Assembly: GCA_017792445.1 (NCBI GenBank)
Contig: CP051232.1
Location: 1,364,001 to 1,428,000 of the forward strand
Origin: Maritimibacter sp.
GTDB taxonomy: Bacteria > Pseudomonadota > Alphaproteobacteria > Rhodobacterales > Rhodobacteraceae
Direction of reading: 5' to 3'
DNA length: 64,000 nt
The notes beneath the pieces are model-generated. The model was not told where the DNA came from, did not search any database, and worked only from the letters and a program-made list of their open reading frames with translations. This document shows, in pieces, positions 1 to 9,135 of the stretch (position 1 is the first letter of the stretch; each line of letters begins with the position of its first letter). Made by a program: the position numbers and the translations under genes.

Positions 1-141
1 GCGGAAACCTGCGCATTTCCCTTCAAATGCTGGTTCCGCAGGGTAACACTCCCGTGTGGCGGCCTGCCGTCGCGGCGCCGCTCATTGCGTCGTAACCCCT
101 CCGGGTCTAGTCTTCGCCGACTGGTAGAAAGAGGCTTGACC

Positions 142-1851
142 GTGTCCGACCGTTTTTCCGTGAAAGTGATCGCCTTCGCCCTTGCCGGCCTTGGGCTGAG
201 CGCACCGGCGCCGGCCGCCGCGCAGGGCGTGGCCGGGCCCTATCTGGCCGCCCGCCACGCGTCGATCTTCAGCGATTTCCGTGCCGCCGCCGACTACTAC
301 GGGCAGGCGATCATGAAAGACCCGTCGAACCCCGCGCTGCTGGAAAGCGCCGCGATGTCCTACATCGCTCTGGGTGACGTCGACAAGGCGGCCGCCGTGG
401 CCCGCCGGCTAAGCTCGCTGGGCGTCAGCAGCCAGATCGCCAACATGGCGCTGCTGGCCGAGGAACTGAAATCCGAAAGCTTCGACACCGTCATCGACGA
501 CATGGAAGGCGGTCTGTCGATTGGCGAGGCAATGGATCCGCTGATCCGCGCTTGGTCACAGATCGGCGCCGGCCGCATGTCCGAAGCCATCGCGACCTTC
601 GACGAACTCGCGCAGAACGACGGGATGGAACTGTTTGGCCTGTACCACAAGGCCATGGCGCTTGCGACGGTGGGCGACTTCGAGGGTGCCGAGGAAATCC
701 TGTCGGGAGAGACCGCGGGCCCGCTGAACCTGACGCGCCGCGGCATCATCGCCTACGCCGAGGTACTGAGCCAGCTGGAACGCAACGCGGACGCCATCGA
801 ACTGCTGCAACAGGCATTCGGCGAAAGCCTCGACGCCGAACTGGAAGGCATTCTGGCTGACCTTGAGGACGGCGAAGTGCTGCCGTTCGATTCCGTCCGC
901 AACGCCAAGGACGGCGCCGCAGAGGTGTTCCTTGTCGTCGCCGGCGCGCTGTCGGGCGAGACCGCGGACAGCTACACCCTGCTTTACAGCCGCATCGCGG
1001 AATACCTGCGCCCCGGCCATGTCGACGCGATCCTGCTGTCGGCCGGTCTGCTGGAAAGCCTCGAGCGCTATGAACTGGCGACCGAAGCCTACAACAGCAT
1101 CCCGCGCAACCATCCGGCATTCGCCGCCGCGGAACTTGGCCGCGCCGAAGCGCTGCGCAAGTCCGGCAAGACCGAGGCCGCGGTCGAGGTGATGGAACAG
1201 TTGACCCGGTCCGAGCCTGACAATCCGGCGGTCTTCGTCACCCTTGGCGATACGCTGCGCGGGCTGGAACGCTATGACGAGGCCACCAAGGCCTATGATG
1301 CCGCCCTCGAACTGTTCGACGAGCCGCAGATCGGTCAGTGGATCCTGTATTTCGCCCGCGGGATCACGCATGAACGTGAAAAGCGGTGGGAAGCGGCAGA
1401 GGCCGATTTCCGCAAGGCGCTGGAACTGAACCCCGGCCAGCCGCAGGTGCTGAACTATCTCGGCTATTCCTTCGTCGAGATGGGCCAGAACTACGACGAA
1501 GCGCTGAAGATGATCGAAGAGGCCGTCGCCGCCGCTCCGAACTCGGGCTACATCATCGACTCGCTGGGCTGGGTGCAGTTCCAGCTGGGCCGCTATGACG
1601 AGGCCGTCGTGAACCTTGAACGCGCGGCAGAACTGATGGCGGTGGATCCGGTGATCAACGACCACCTCGGCGATGCCTACTGGGCCGTGGGTCGCGTCAC
1701 GGAAGCCGAATTCCAGTGGAAGCGCGCGCTGTCCTTCGACCCCGAAGAGGAAGAAGCCGAGCGTATCCGGCGCAAGCTGGAGGTCGGGCTGGACGCGGTC
1801 CTGACGGAAGAAGGCGAAGAGCCGATCCGCATGACCCAATCGGATGGCTGA
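142..1851 (+). CDS. exported tetratricopeptide-repeat protein
   Basis: Protein of about 569 aa with a Sec-type signal peptide (hydrophobic run ending APAAAQG) followed by repeated TPR units; the clearest are in the C-terminal half, with the W-LG-Y-A-P spacing typical of TPR pairs (for example around GRYDEAVVNLERAAEL). TPR arrays mediate protein-protein contacts, so this is probably a periplasmic scaffold; no enzymatic domain is visible. I prefer the GTG at 142, preceded by a GAAAGAGG ribosome site and starting directly before the signal peptide, over an in-frame TTG at 85. The stop overlaps the start of ispE by 8 bp, so the two are co-transcribed. The specific partner is unknown. Confidence 0.85.
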   Translation: MSDRFSVKVIAFALAGLGLSAPAPAAAQGVAGPYLAARHASIFSDFRAAADYYGQAIMKDPSNPALLESAAMSYIALGDVDKAAAVARRLSSLGVSSQIANMALLAEELKSESFDTVIDDMEGGLSIGEAMDPLIRAWSQIGAGRMSEAIATFDELAQNDGMELFGLYHKAMALATVGDFEGAEEILSGETAGPLNLTRRGIIAYAEVLSQLERNADAIELLQQAFGESLDAELEGILADLEDGEVLPFDSVRNAKDGAAEVFLVVAGALSGETADSYTLLYSRIAEYLRPGHVDAILLSAGLLESLERYELATEAYNSIPRNHPAFAAAELGRAEALRKSGKTEAAVEVMEQLTRSEPDNPAVFVTLGDTLRGLERYDEATKAYDAALELFDEPQIGQWILYFARGITHEREKRWEAAEADFRKALELNPGQPQVLNYLGYSFVEMGQNYDEALKMIEEAVAAAPNSGYIIDSLGWVQFQLGRYDEAVVNLERAAELMAVDPVINDHLGDAYWAVGRVTEAEFQWKRALSFDPEEEEAERIRRKLEVGLDAVLTEEGEEPIRMTQSDG

Positions 1852-2689
1852 CGCGGGGTTTGCCCCGGCAAAGGTCAACCTGACACTTCACGTCACCGGC
1901 CGGCGGGACGACGGGTATCACCTGCTCGACTCGCTGGTCGTCTTCGCGGACATCGGCGACCTTCTGGAAGTGTTTCCGTCAGGCCGACCGTCGCTGCGCG
2001 TGTCCGGACCGATGGCCAAGGGCGTCCCGGTTGACGACAGCAACCTTGTTCTGCGCGCCGCGCAGACGATGGGCTTCAACGATATCGGTTTTCACCTGCA
2101 AAAGCATCTTCCCGCCGCAGCGGGGATCGGGGGCGGCTCGTCCGACGCGGCGGCGGCGCTGCGTCTGCTGGCAGAGATCAGCGGCGCCCCCCTTCCCGCC
2201 GACCGGGGCCTGTCGCTGGGCGCGGACGTGCCGGTCTGTCTGGCCGCCGAGCCGGCGCGCATGTCCGGAATCGGCGAGCGTGTCGAGCCGCTGCCGCCAC
2301 TGCCGCCCTTTGGAATGGTGCTGGCGAACCCCGGCGTTTCGGTCCCGACCGGAGCGGTATTCGCCGCGCTGTCCAGCCGCGACAACGCCCCGATGCCCGC
2401 GGACTTGCCGAACTGGCCTGACGCCCGTGCCTTCGCGCGCTGGCTGGGCGAGCAACGCAACGACATGGAAGGCCCGGCGCGCGGGATCGCGCCCGCCATC
2501 GGCGTCATGCTGTCCCGTCTGGGCGCGACGGACGGGTGCCTGCTGGCGCGCATGTCGGGATCCGGAGCGACCTGTTTCGCGTTGTACGAAACACTGACAG
2601 AGGCAGAAGCCGCCGCGTCGGTCCTTGCCGACCTGCACCCGGATTGGTGGATCGCCGCCGCCGCACCCTACAGCGCCTGCGCCGCCTAG
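1844..2689 (+). CDS. ispE: 4-diphosphocytidyl-2-C-methyl-D-erythritol kinase
   Basis: Cytosolic GHMP-family kinase that phosphorylates CDP-methylerythritol in the MEP route to isoprenoid precursors. The N-terminal APAKVNLTLHV and YH-L-S segments and the glycine-rich ATP loop PAAAGIGGGSSDAAAAL (about residues 90-106) are family signatures; 281 aa is the usual length. The ATG lies inside the end of the upstream TPR gene. The pathway's last enzyme, IspH, is also encoded in this window at about 39.6 kb. Its TAG stop shares the palindrome CTAG with the stop of the convergent downstream gene. Confidence 0.95.
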   Translation: MADAGFAPAKVNLTLHVTGRRDDGYHLLDSLVVFADIGDLLEVFPSGRPSLRVSGPMAKGVPVDDSNLVLRAAQTMGFNDIGFHLQKHLPAAAGIGGGSSDAAAALRLLAEISGAPLPADRGLSLGADVPVCLAAEPARMSGIGERVEPLPPLPPFGMVLANPGVSVPTGAVFAALSSRDNAPMPADLPNWPDARAFARWLGEQRNDMEGPARGIAPAIGVMLSRLGATDGCLLARMSGSGATCFALYETLTEAEAAASVLADLHPDWWIAAAAPYSACAA

Positions 2690-3360
2690 ACGCTCATCGC
2701 CAGAACGCGGCTGATCTCGGTAAAGCTGCGGCCGGACTCTGCGGCCCAGTCGTTGAACGCGCTTTGAACCCGCGCCATCGCGGTCTTCGACGTCGGCGGC
2801 TTGTCGATGACTCCCTCGGCCACCAGCCGGGCGACGACGTCTTGCGAGGGGATGAAGCTGTCGACGCCCATGAACCGCAGCGCATAGGCCCCCGTATTGC
2901 CGCCCAGCCGGTTGCCCCGCTTCTTCAGCAGTTCCAGAAGCCCTGCATAATTCTCGCGCGGCCATTCGGCAAAGCACCGGCCCGCGCTGCCGTGGTGGTC
3001 CGCAAGGTCGCGCAGCATCACCGCGTTGTCGCGTACCGACCGGATCTTTGCGCCGTGCCGCACGATCCCGGTGTCCTTCAGAAGCGCGTCGAACCAGTCG
3101 TCGTCCATCATCGAACAGCGGCCCACGTCGAACCCGGCGAAGGCCTCTTCGAAACCGGGCCACTTCGCCTCGACCACTTTCCAGTTGAAGCCGGAGTTGA
3201 AGATCATCTGCGTGAACTTCGCCAGCCACCGGTCATCGGGGATCGCCGCCAGCTCGTCGGGCGACTTCGGCCGGTCCAGCAGCGACTCCAGCACGTCTTC
3301 GCCACCTTTTCGGTCGGCGGCAATCTCGTAGATTTCGGCAAAGCTCCTCATACCGGCCAT
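2686..3360 (-). CDS. DNA-3-methyladenine glycosylase I-like protein (divergent)
   Basis: A 224-aa protein of the Tag branch of the helix-hairpin-helix glycosylase superfamily. The central segment (GFNW, then FAGFD, then GIVRHGAKIRSVRDNA) aligns with GLSW...HQFD...GIIRHRGKIQAIIGNA of E. coli Tag. It lacks the N-terminal Cys/His and C-terminal His/Cys of the Tag zinc snap, and the position of the 3-methyladenine-contacting Glu is Met. It may therefore repair a different base or bind DNA without Tag activity. It is convergent with ispE and apparently monocistronic. Family placement is good; substrate is unknown. Confidence 0.75.
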   Translation of the reverse strand: MAGMRSFAEIYEIAADRKGGEDVLESLLDRPKSPDELAAIPDDRWLAKFTQMIFNSGFNWKVVEAKWPGFEEAFAGFDVGRCSMMDDDWFDALLKDTGIVRHGAKIRSVRDNAVMLRDLADHHGSAGRCFAEWPRENYAGLLELLKKRGNRLGGNTGAYALRFMGVDSFIPSQDVVARLVAEGVIDKPPTSKTAMARVQSAFNDWAAESGRSFTEISRVLAMSV

Positions 3361-3385
3361 GGTAACACCGGCAGGTCGCGTCGGG

Positions 3386-3547
3386 TCAATCTTGCTTCGG
3401 CTTGTCGTCGTACTGATCGGACAGGATACGCTGGCTGTCGCCGTCGGGATCGTCGTATTGCCGCGATTTCAGCGTCCAGACGAAAGCACCCAAGCCCAGC
3501 CCGCCAAGGATCAGCGAGATCGGGATAAGGTAGACGAGCACTTCCAT
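3386..3547 (-). CDS. ccoS: cbb3 oxidase assembly protein CcoS
   Basis: A 53-aa reading frame starting MEVLVYLIPISLILG with one membrane helix, a GAFVWTLKSRQYDD segment and an acidic tail containing ILSDQYDD. This matches CcoS, the small inner-membrane protein needed for cofactor insertion into cbb3 oxidase. The ATG lies one base after the stop of ccoI, the usual last position of ccoGHIS operons. Confidence 0.92.
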   Translation of the reverse strand: MEVLVYLIPISLILGGLGLGAFVWTLKSRQYDDPDGDSQRILSDQYDDKPKQD

Positions 3548-3548
3548 C

Positions 3549-5729
3549 TCAGCGCAGCCTCAGCGCGTTCAGGGACACGCAGATCGACGAGCCGGACATC
3601 GCCAGCGCCGCCGCAAGCGGGGTGGCGAAGCCTGTCAGGGCTATCGGGATCGCGATCATGTTGTAGATCGCGGCGATACCGAAATTCTCGCGGATGCGGC
3701 GCGTCGCCGAACGGGCGGTGGCCAGGGTGTCGCCCAAAGGCGCAAGCGAACCGCCCAGCAGCACGATGTCCGACACGACCCGCGTCGCCTCGAGCGCCGA
3801 GGCGGGCGAGATGGACGCATGTGCGGCGGCCAGTGCCGCGGTGTCGTTCAGCCCATCGCCGACCATCAGGACACGGCGGCCATCGGCCATCAGCGCCTCG
3901 ACCCGCGCGGCCTTGTCCTGCGGCAGCACACCGGCCTCGAAGGTTTCGATGCCCACGCGTCCGGCCAGCTCCGCCACCGCAGTCGCGTTGTCGCCGGACA
4001 GCAGCAGCACGCGCATCCCCTGCGCCTGAAGCGCGGCGACCGCTTGTTCAGCGCCGTCGCGCAGTCGGTCGGCAAAGCGGAAAGTCAGCACCCGGCCACC
4101 AACCTGAAGATAGGTCGCGGTCTGCGCGGCGGCGTCGGCACCGGTCCAGTCGGCGCGGCCAAGCCTGACCCGCTGGCCTTGCCACACCGCCTCGACGCCG
4201 TGGCCCGGCACTTCGCGCAGGTCGGTCACATTGGCGGGCCGGACCCCGGCCGTGCGGGCAGCCAGCGCCAGCGATTGCGCCAGAGGGTGCGCGGACCCCT
4301 CGGCCAGCGCCAGCGCAAGTTCCAGATCGCGGCGCGCGTGGTCGCCAAGGTTCTCGGCCACGGGCGCGCCGGTGGTCAGTGTGCCGGTCTTGTCGAAGAC
4401 AACCGTGTCGACCTCGGCCAGACGTTCCAGCGCGGTGGCGCTTTTGATCAGCAGCCCGCGCTTGAACAGGCGGCCGCTGGCGGCGGTGGTCACGGCGGGC
4501 ACCGCGAGGCCCAGCGCGCAGGGACAGGTGATGATCAGCACCGCGACCGCGATGTTCAGCGAAAGCCGGACGTCGCCGCCCGAGATCCACAGCCAGCCGA
4601 CGAAGGCCGCGAAGGCCAGCAGGTGTACCGCCGGCGCATAGATCCGCGCGGCGCGGTCGGCGAGCGAGGTATAGCGGTTGCGCGTGGTTTCAGCCACGGC
4701 GACAAGGTCGGCAAGGCGATGCAGCGTGCTGTCTTCGCCCGCGGCCGTCACGCGCACCGTCAGCGCGCCGGTCAGGTTGACCTCGCCCGCGTTCACCTCT
4801 GCGCCTTCCCCGGTCGCCACCGGCAGGCTTTCGCCCGTCAGCAGCGAGCGGTCGATCTCGCTGGCGCCCGAGGTCACGATGCCGTCCACCGGCACCCGCG
4901 CGCCGGGCAGCACGCGCACCATGTCGCCCACCGCCAGTTCGGATATCGGCACCATCGCCTCGCCATCCGCGGCCACTCGCAGCGCGCGCGGCACTTCCAG
5001 CGCGGCGAGTTCCTGCGCGGCAGAGCGCGCAACGGATCGCGTGCGGTAGTCAAGGTATCGTCCCGCCAACAGGAAGAACGTCAGCGACAGCGCCGCGTCG
5101 AAATAGGCGTGCTCGCCGGATTGCGCGGTTTCGTAGACGGACATCCCCGCCGCCAGCAGGATCGCCAGCGAGATCGGGACGTCCATGTTCAGACGCGCAG
5201 CGCGCAGGGCGGTCCACGCGTTGCGGAAAAAGGGTTGTGCCGAGAAGGCGATGGTCGGGATCGCGATGGTGGCGCTGATCCAGTGGAACAGGTCGCGCGT
5301 TGCCGCCTCGGCCCCGGACCAGACCGCGACCGACAACAGCATGACGTTCATCATCGCGAAGCCGGCGACGCCCAGCCGCATCAGCAGGTCGCGGCCGGTG
5401 CGGTCGACCTGCGTGCCGGCCAGCGTGGCGGCGTCGAGTTCGTGCGCCTCCCACCCCTCGGACGTCAGCGCCTGCGCCAGCGTGGCGGGTTCGGTGCCGG
5501 GATCGACGTCGATCATCGCCCGCTTCAGCGTCAGGTTCACCCGCGCGCGGCGGACGCCCGGCATGGCGGACAGGCTACGCTCGACGCCAGAGATGCAGGC
5601 GGCACAGTGGATCGCGGGAAGAGACAGCATGACCTCGTCGCCACCCGAAGGCGCGCGGCCCGCCACCTCTTGCGCGAGGGGAGCCGCGGCGCAGGCCGGG
5701 CAGGCAGAGGTCTGGACGGTCGCGCTCAA
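3549..5729 (-). CDS. ccoI: copper-translocating P1B-type ATPase CcoI (FixI)
   Basis: A 726-aa inner-membrane copper pump supplying Cu for cbb3 oxidase biogenesis. Visible are an N-terminal CPAC (residues 10-13), a heavy-metal-associated domain with CAAC (42-45), TGES (about 298-301), the membrane CPC motif (402-404), DKTGT with phosphorylated Asp about 446, the GSAHP motif and GDGLND. The open frame starts at a TTG at 5729, one base after the fixH stop, with GAGGG just upstream and no better in-frame ATG before the HMA domain, so TTG initiation is likely. It is the third gene of ccoGHIS. Confidence 0.95.
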   Translation of the reverse strand: MSATVQTSACPACAAAPLAQEVAGRAPSGGDEVMLSLPAIHCAACISGVERSLSAMPGVRRARVNLTLKRAMIDVDPGTEPATLAQALTSEGWEAHELDAATLAGTQVDRTGRDLLMRLGVAGFAMMNVMLLSVAVWSGAEAATRDLFHWISATIAIPTIAFSAQPFFRNAWTALRAARLNMDVPISLAILLAAGMSVYETAQSGEHAYFDAALSLTFFLLAGRYLDYRTRSVARSAAQELAALEVPRALRVAADGEAMVPISELAVGDMVRVLPGARVPVDGIVTSGASEIDRSLLTGESLPVATGEGAEVNAGEVNLTGALTVRVTAAGEDSTLHRLADLVAVAETTRNRYTSLADRAARIYAPAVHLLAFAAFVGWLWISGGDVRLSLNIAVAVLIITCPCALGLAVPAVTTAASGRLFKRGLLIKSATALERLAEVDTVVFDKTGTLTTGAPVAENLGDHARRDLELALALAEGSAHPLAQSLALAARTAGVRPANVTDLREVPGHGVEAVWQGQRVRLGRADWTGADAAAQTATYLQVGGRVLTFRFADRLRDGAEQAVAALQAQGMRVLLLSGDNATAVAELAGRVGIETFEAGVLPQDKAARVEALMADGRRVLMVGDGLNDTAALAAAHASISPASALEATRVVSDIVLLGGSLAPLGDTLATARSATRRIRENFGIAAIYNMIAIPIALTGFATPLAAALAMSGSSICVSLNALRLR

Positions 5730-5730
5730 T

Positions 5731-6189
5731 TCAGCCCTCGACGTTCAGGATGATCCGCTGACGGAAAGCGGTGCCGTCCTCGGCGGTGGCGGCGACGCGC
5801 AGTTCCCATTTGCCGGGCTCAAGCGCCAGATCTGCGATGTGGGCGGCGCCGTCGAAGGTCAGGTCCGGCGTCACATCATGGTCGCGGACGGTCGTCCGGC
5901 CGACCATCGCCGAGATTTCCGGCGGCGCGACGGGTTCACCGTCGGGGCCGGTGATCGAGATGCGGACCTGCCCACCGTCCGCCGTCGCGGCCACGTCCCA
6001 GCCCAGCGCTTCCTGCGCCGCGCGGGCGGCGTCGAACTGTTGGCTGGCGACGTACGAGTTCTTGGTTTCCAGCCCCGGGAATGTCCCGACCGCCTTGACC
6101 GCCATCGTCACGTTCACCGCGATGATCACCGCGAAGGCCGAGGCCGTGATGAAAAAGACCTTGCGGCCCGTGATTGGTTTCGCGCTCAT
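5731..6189 (-). CDS. ccoH: FixH/CcoH family cbb3 assembly protein
   Basis: A 152-aa protein with one N-terminal membrane helix (about residues 11-33) and a periplasmic domain containing the GTFPGLETKNSYVASQQFDA stretch characteristic of FixH/CcoH. CcoH associates with assembling cbb3 oxidase. The ATG overlaps the ccoG stop by 4 bp (ATGA), and the stop is followed after one base by ccoI, so the block is tightly coupled. Confidence 0.92.
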   Translation of the reverse strand: MSAKPITGRKVFFITASAFAVIIAVNVTMAVKAVGTFPGLETKNSYVASQQFDAARAAQEALGWDVAATADGGQVRISITGPDGEPVAPPEISAMVGRTTVRDHDVTPDLTFDGAAHIADLALEPGKWELRVAATAEDGTAFRQRIILNVEG

Positions 6190-7724
6190 TCGCCGCTCCC
6201 GTGGAATGTGCTGTCCTTGTAGGCTCGTTCGCCGTTCGCGAGGTCTTCGACCCAGATACGGATGTCCGTGCGTCCGCCGTCCGCGGCTTCCGAGTCGGGG
6301 GCCGCCACGACATATACACGCTGCAGCATGGTTTCGTCCGCCGGAACCGTGACGGTCTCGTATGGAGTGCCTTCCAGCGACACGCGCAGCGCGGGGTCGC
6401 CAGTGATCGAGATCCGGAACGGCCGGTCCTCGCCGTGCTTGTTCAACAGCCGCACGTCATAGGCGTTGCGGATCGACCCGTCGGACAGGGTGACAAACAG
6501 CGGGTTGCGCACCGGGGCGACGGTTACGTCGATGTCGCTGCGTATGAACAGCGCGACCAGCAGGCCGACCCCCACCAGCGTCCACAGCGTCGTGTAAAGA
6601 ACCGTGCGCGGGCGCAGGATGTGCTTGATGACCGGCTTCGGAGGCTGACCCGCGCGTTCGCGCGTTTCGTCGGTCAACGCCATATAGTCGATCAGACCGC
6701 GCGGCTTGCCGATCTTGTCCATCACCTCGTTGCAGGCGTCGATGCACAGGCCGCAGGTGATGCAGGCCATCTGCTGCCCGTCGCGAATGTCGATGCCTGT
6801 GGGGCAGACGTTCACGCAGGCGTTGCAGTCGATGCAATCGCCATAGCCATCCTTGGTCGGGATCGGCCCGCCCACACCGGACGGCAGGCCCGGCATCGGC
6901 ACCTTCGGCGAGGTGCCGCCGTGCTTGTCGCCTGCGGCATAGGTCACGGCTTCGGCCTGCTCGGCGATCTCGCGCCGGCGCTTGCCCTTGCCGCGCGGTT
7001 CGCCGCGCCACTCGCGATAGGCGATGGTCAGCGTGTCCTCGTCCATCATCGCGGCCTGAATGCGGGGCCAGGGGCACATGTAGATGCACACCTGCTCGCG
7101 TGCGAAGCCGCCGAACAGGACCGTGGTGAAGGTCAGGATCGCCATCGTCGTATAGGCGATCGGATGCGCGTTCAACGTCACCAGGTCGACCAGAAGCGTC
7201 GGCGCGTCGGTGAAATAGAACACCCACGCCCCGCCGGTGGCGAGACCGATGAAGGCCCAGATCACCCATTTTGTGATCCGCAACCGCCATTTGCGGGCGT
7301 CCCAAGGCGCTTTCCACAGGCGCACCCGCGCGTTGCGGTCGCCTTCAAGCCAGCGCTCGGTCAGGATGAACAGGTCGGTCCACACGGTTTGCGGACAGGT
7401 ATAGCCGCACCACACCCGGCCCAGCGCCGAGGTGAACAGGAACAGCCCGAGCCCCGCCATGATCAGCAGGCCCGCGATAAAGTAGAATTCGTGCGGCCAG
7501 ATCTCAATCCAGAAGAAGAAGAACCGGCGATTGGCGAGGTCGACGAGAATCGCCTGATCCGGCAGTTCCGGACCACGGTCCCAGCGGATCCACGGGGTCA
7601 GATAATAGATGCCCAGCGTGATCGCCATGATCACCCATTTGAAGCGGCGGAAGTTTCCCTTGACCCGGCGCGGGAAGACAGGCTCGCGCGCGGCGTAAAG
7701 GCTTTGTGGCTCTGTGCTGCTCAT
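6186..7724 (-). CDS. ccoG: cbb3 oxidase accessory ferredoxin-like protein CcoG (FixG/RdxB type)
   Basis: A 512-aa polytopic membrane protein with an N-terminal YAAREPVFPRRVKG, several helices, a WCGYTCPQTVWTDLF segment and two [4Fe-4S] ferredoxin motifs (CIDCNACVNVCP, then CITCGLCIDACN); the C-terminal FixG Ig-like domain follows. CcoG proteins reduce Cu(II) for cbb3 maturation. First gene of ccoGHIS, preceded by a perfect FNR box whose centre is about 72 bp upstream of the start, consistent with a class II activated promoter and a leader of about 30 nt. Confidence 0.95.
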   Translation of the reverse strand: MSSTEPQSLYAAREPVFPRRVKGNFRRFKWVIMAITLGIYYLTPWIRWDRGPELPDQAILVDLANRRFFFFWIEIWPHEFYFIAGLLIMAGLGLFLFTSALGRVWCGYTCPQTVWTDLFILTERWLEGDRNARVRLWKAPWDARKWRLRITKWVIWAFIGLATGGAWVFYFTDAPTLLVDLVTLNAHPIAYTTMAILTFTTVLFGGFAREQVCIYMCPWPRIQAAMMDEDTLTIAYREWRGEPRGKGKRRREIAEQAEAVTYAAGDKHGGTSPKVPMPGLPSGVGGPIPTKDGYGDCIDCNACVNVCPTGIDIRDGQQMACITCGLCIDACNEVMDKIGKPRGLIDYMALTDETRERAGQPPKPVIKHILRPRTVLYTTLWTLVGVGLLVALFIRSDIDVTVAPVRNPLFVTLSDGSIRNAYDVRLLNKHGEDRPFRISITGDPALRVSLEGTPYETVTVPADETMLQRVYVVAAPDSEAADGGRTDIRIWVEDLANGERAYKDSTFHGSGE

Positions 7725-7789
7725 GAAACGGATTCCGTTCGGTGCATTCTGGCTGTCCCCGCTTCTCGCAGGCGGCGAGGGACCGGTCC

Positions 7790-7803
7790 TTGACCTGAAT
7801 CAA
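7790..7803 (-). promoter_or_regulatory. FNR/FnrL box upstream of ccoG
   Basis: TTGACCTGAATCAA reads as TTGAC-N4-ATCAA, a full match to the TTGAY-N4-RTCAA FNR consensus. It is the only such box between ccoG and the LysR gene and lies about 65 bp upstream of the ccoG start. The regulator FnrL is encoded at 13787-14527. Confidence 0.85.
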
Positions 7804-7866
7804 GTGTCTTTAAGTCACCTTTTCAGGGCTCTAGGACAGAACGCCGCATGCAAGGCTGCGAATATG

Positions 7867-8745
7867 TCAGGCCCCTGCCTGCGCTTCCTTCATCAGCCAG
7901 CGCATGAACGCGCGCAAAGCCGGGCGCTGCACACCGGGGCGGGTGACGAGGAAATATCCGGGTCCACGGCCGTCATCCTGAAACAGAACGACGATATCGC
8001 CGTTCTCCACCTCGCGCTCGACGAAGGCCAAAGCGGTGGCCGCAACGCCCTCGCCCGAGCGAAGCGCGTCCTGCAACAGGTTTCCCGGCAGGCTGGTCAT
8101 GTTGCGCACGCGGCCCTCGGTCACGCCCTGCCCGGTCAGCCACTCCTTCGCCTCGTCGGTGCCGATCTCCTGCAGCCAAGGGAAATCCAGAAGCTCGGCG
8201 GGGCTGTCGATGGTACGGTCGCCGATCAGGCTGCGGGCGGCGGTGATCACGAAGGGCGTGCGCAGGAACATCTGGCTTTCCAGCCCCTTCCAGTCGCCCT
8301 TGCCGAACCGCACGGCCAGTTCCACACCGCCCGGCGTCAGTTCGATGACGTCCGCCGACGGGTTCAGCATCAGGTCGATCTCGGGATGTTGCGCGCGGAA
8401 GCTGCCAAGCCGGGGCATCAGCCAGCGGGCCGCGAAGCTGGGGGTCGTGGTAATCTGCAAGGGCCGGTCCGCGTCCGATCCGGTCAAATCGTCGATCTCG
8501 CGCGCGATGGTGCCGAAGGCATCCCGCAAGACGCCGCCAAGCCGCTGGCCCTCGGCGGTCAACGCGATGCCGCGCCCCTCCCGCACGAACAACTGGACGC
8601 CAAGCCGTTCTTCCAGCGCGCGGACCTGCTGGCCGATGGCAGCATGGCTGACATTCAGAAGCGCACCCGCCGCCGACATGCCCCCGGCTTCGGCAAGCGC
8701 CGCAAAGGCGCGCAACTGGGACAGGGGCGGAAGCTCTCGAAACAT
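7867..8745 (-). CDS. LysR-family transcriptional regulator (GcvA-like)
   Basis: A 292-aa LTTR: N-terminal winged HTH (LSQLRAFAALAEAGGMSAAG, then LNVSHAAIGQQVRALEERLG, about residues 8-52) and a C-terminal effector domain. The opening PPLSQLRAF resembles GcvA/AmpR-type members. It is divergent from a small gene starting at 8850; the roughly 100-bp AT-richer space between them is where an LTTR operator would be expected. It splits ccoGHIS from ccoNOQP. Effector and regulon cannot be read from sequence. Confidence 0.9.
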   Translation of the reverse strand: MFRELPPLSQLRAFAALAEAGGMSAAGALLNVSHAAIGQQVRALEERLGVQLFVREGRGIALTAEGQRLGGVLRDAFGTIAREIDDLTGSDADRPLQITTTPSFAARWLMPRLGSFRAQHPEIDLMLNPSADVIELTPGGVELAVRFGKGDWKGLESQMFLRTPFVITAARSLIGDRTIDSPAELLDFPWLQEIGTDEAKEWLTGQGVTEGRVRNMTSLPGNLLQDALRSGEGVAATALAFVEREVENGDIVVLFQDDGRGPGYFLVTRPGVQRPALRAFMRWLMKEAQAGA

Positions 8746-8849
8746 GATCTGAAACCCAAGCTTACATATCGGAATTTTTCCTGATTCGCATTCACAGCGC
8801 CAAAACGCAATATTCCAAGCATACCGCAGCGCATTCAGGAGCCAGACCG

Positions 8850-9107
8850 ATGATCAACCCGCTTGCAGATAGTTTCATGATCGCCACCCGCACCCGGCAT
8901 TCCGCCTATTGGGAAAACGAACACTTCGCCAATGTCCGCGACCGCGAACTGCGTCCGCGCCTGCTGGCCGCGCCGAAGGTGAACCGCACCCCGGCAAAAG
9001 CGCCCGGCATTGCCCCCAAGACCCAGCGCCCACTGTTCCGTCTGCCGCGCCTGACCGGCATCCGCCTGTTCGGTCGCCGCGCCGAGGCGGGACTGCGCGG
9101 CCTTTGA
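8850..9107 (+). CDS. small basic hypothetical protein, 85 aa
   Basis: An 85-aa frame with a good ribosome site (CAGGAG, 9 bp upstream), a start divergent from the LysR gene and a strong terminator 30 bp after the stop, which together argue it is real. The protein is strongly basic (many Arg, Pro, Leu), with no signal peptide, membrane helix or recognisable domain; the C-terminal half reads like an Arg-rich flexible tail. Likely a target of the adjacent LysR regulator, by inference from arrangement. No function is recognised. Confidence 0.6.
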   Translation: MINPLADSFMIATRTRHSAYWENEHFANVRDRELRPRLLAAPKVNRTPAKAPGIAPKTQRPLFRLPRLTGIRLFGRRAEAGLRGL

Positions 9108-9135
9108 CATTGCGATCCACGACCGAGACAAAATG

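Noticed and set aside
1-141. GCGGAAACC ... GGTTCCGC imperfect inverted repeat at the left edge
   Set aside because: One-base bulge and no conserved context in view; the upstream gene is outside the window, so a terminator or operator cannot be judged.
556-1878. 440-codon open frame antisense to the TPR gene
   Set aside because: Stop codons are rare in antisense frames of high-GC genes; it has no ribosome site, no family signature and lies within a clear TPR protein.
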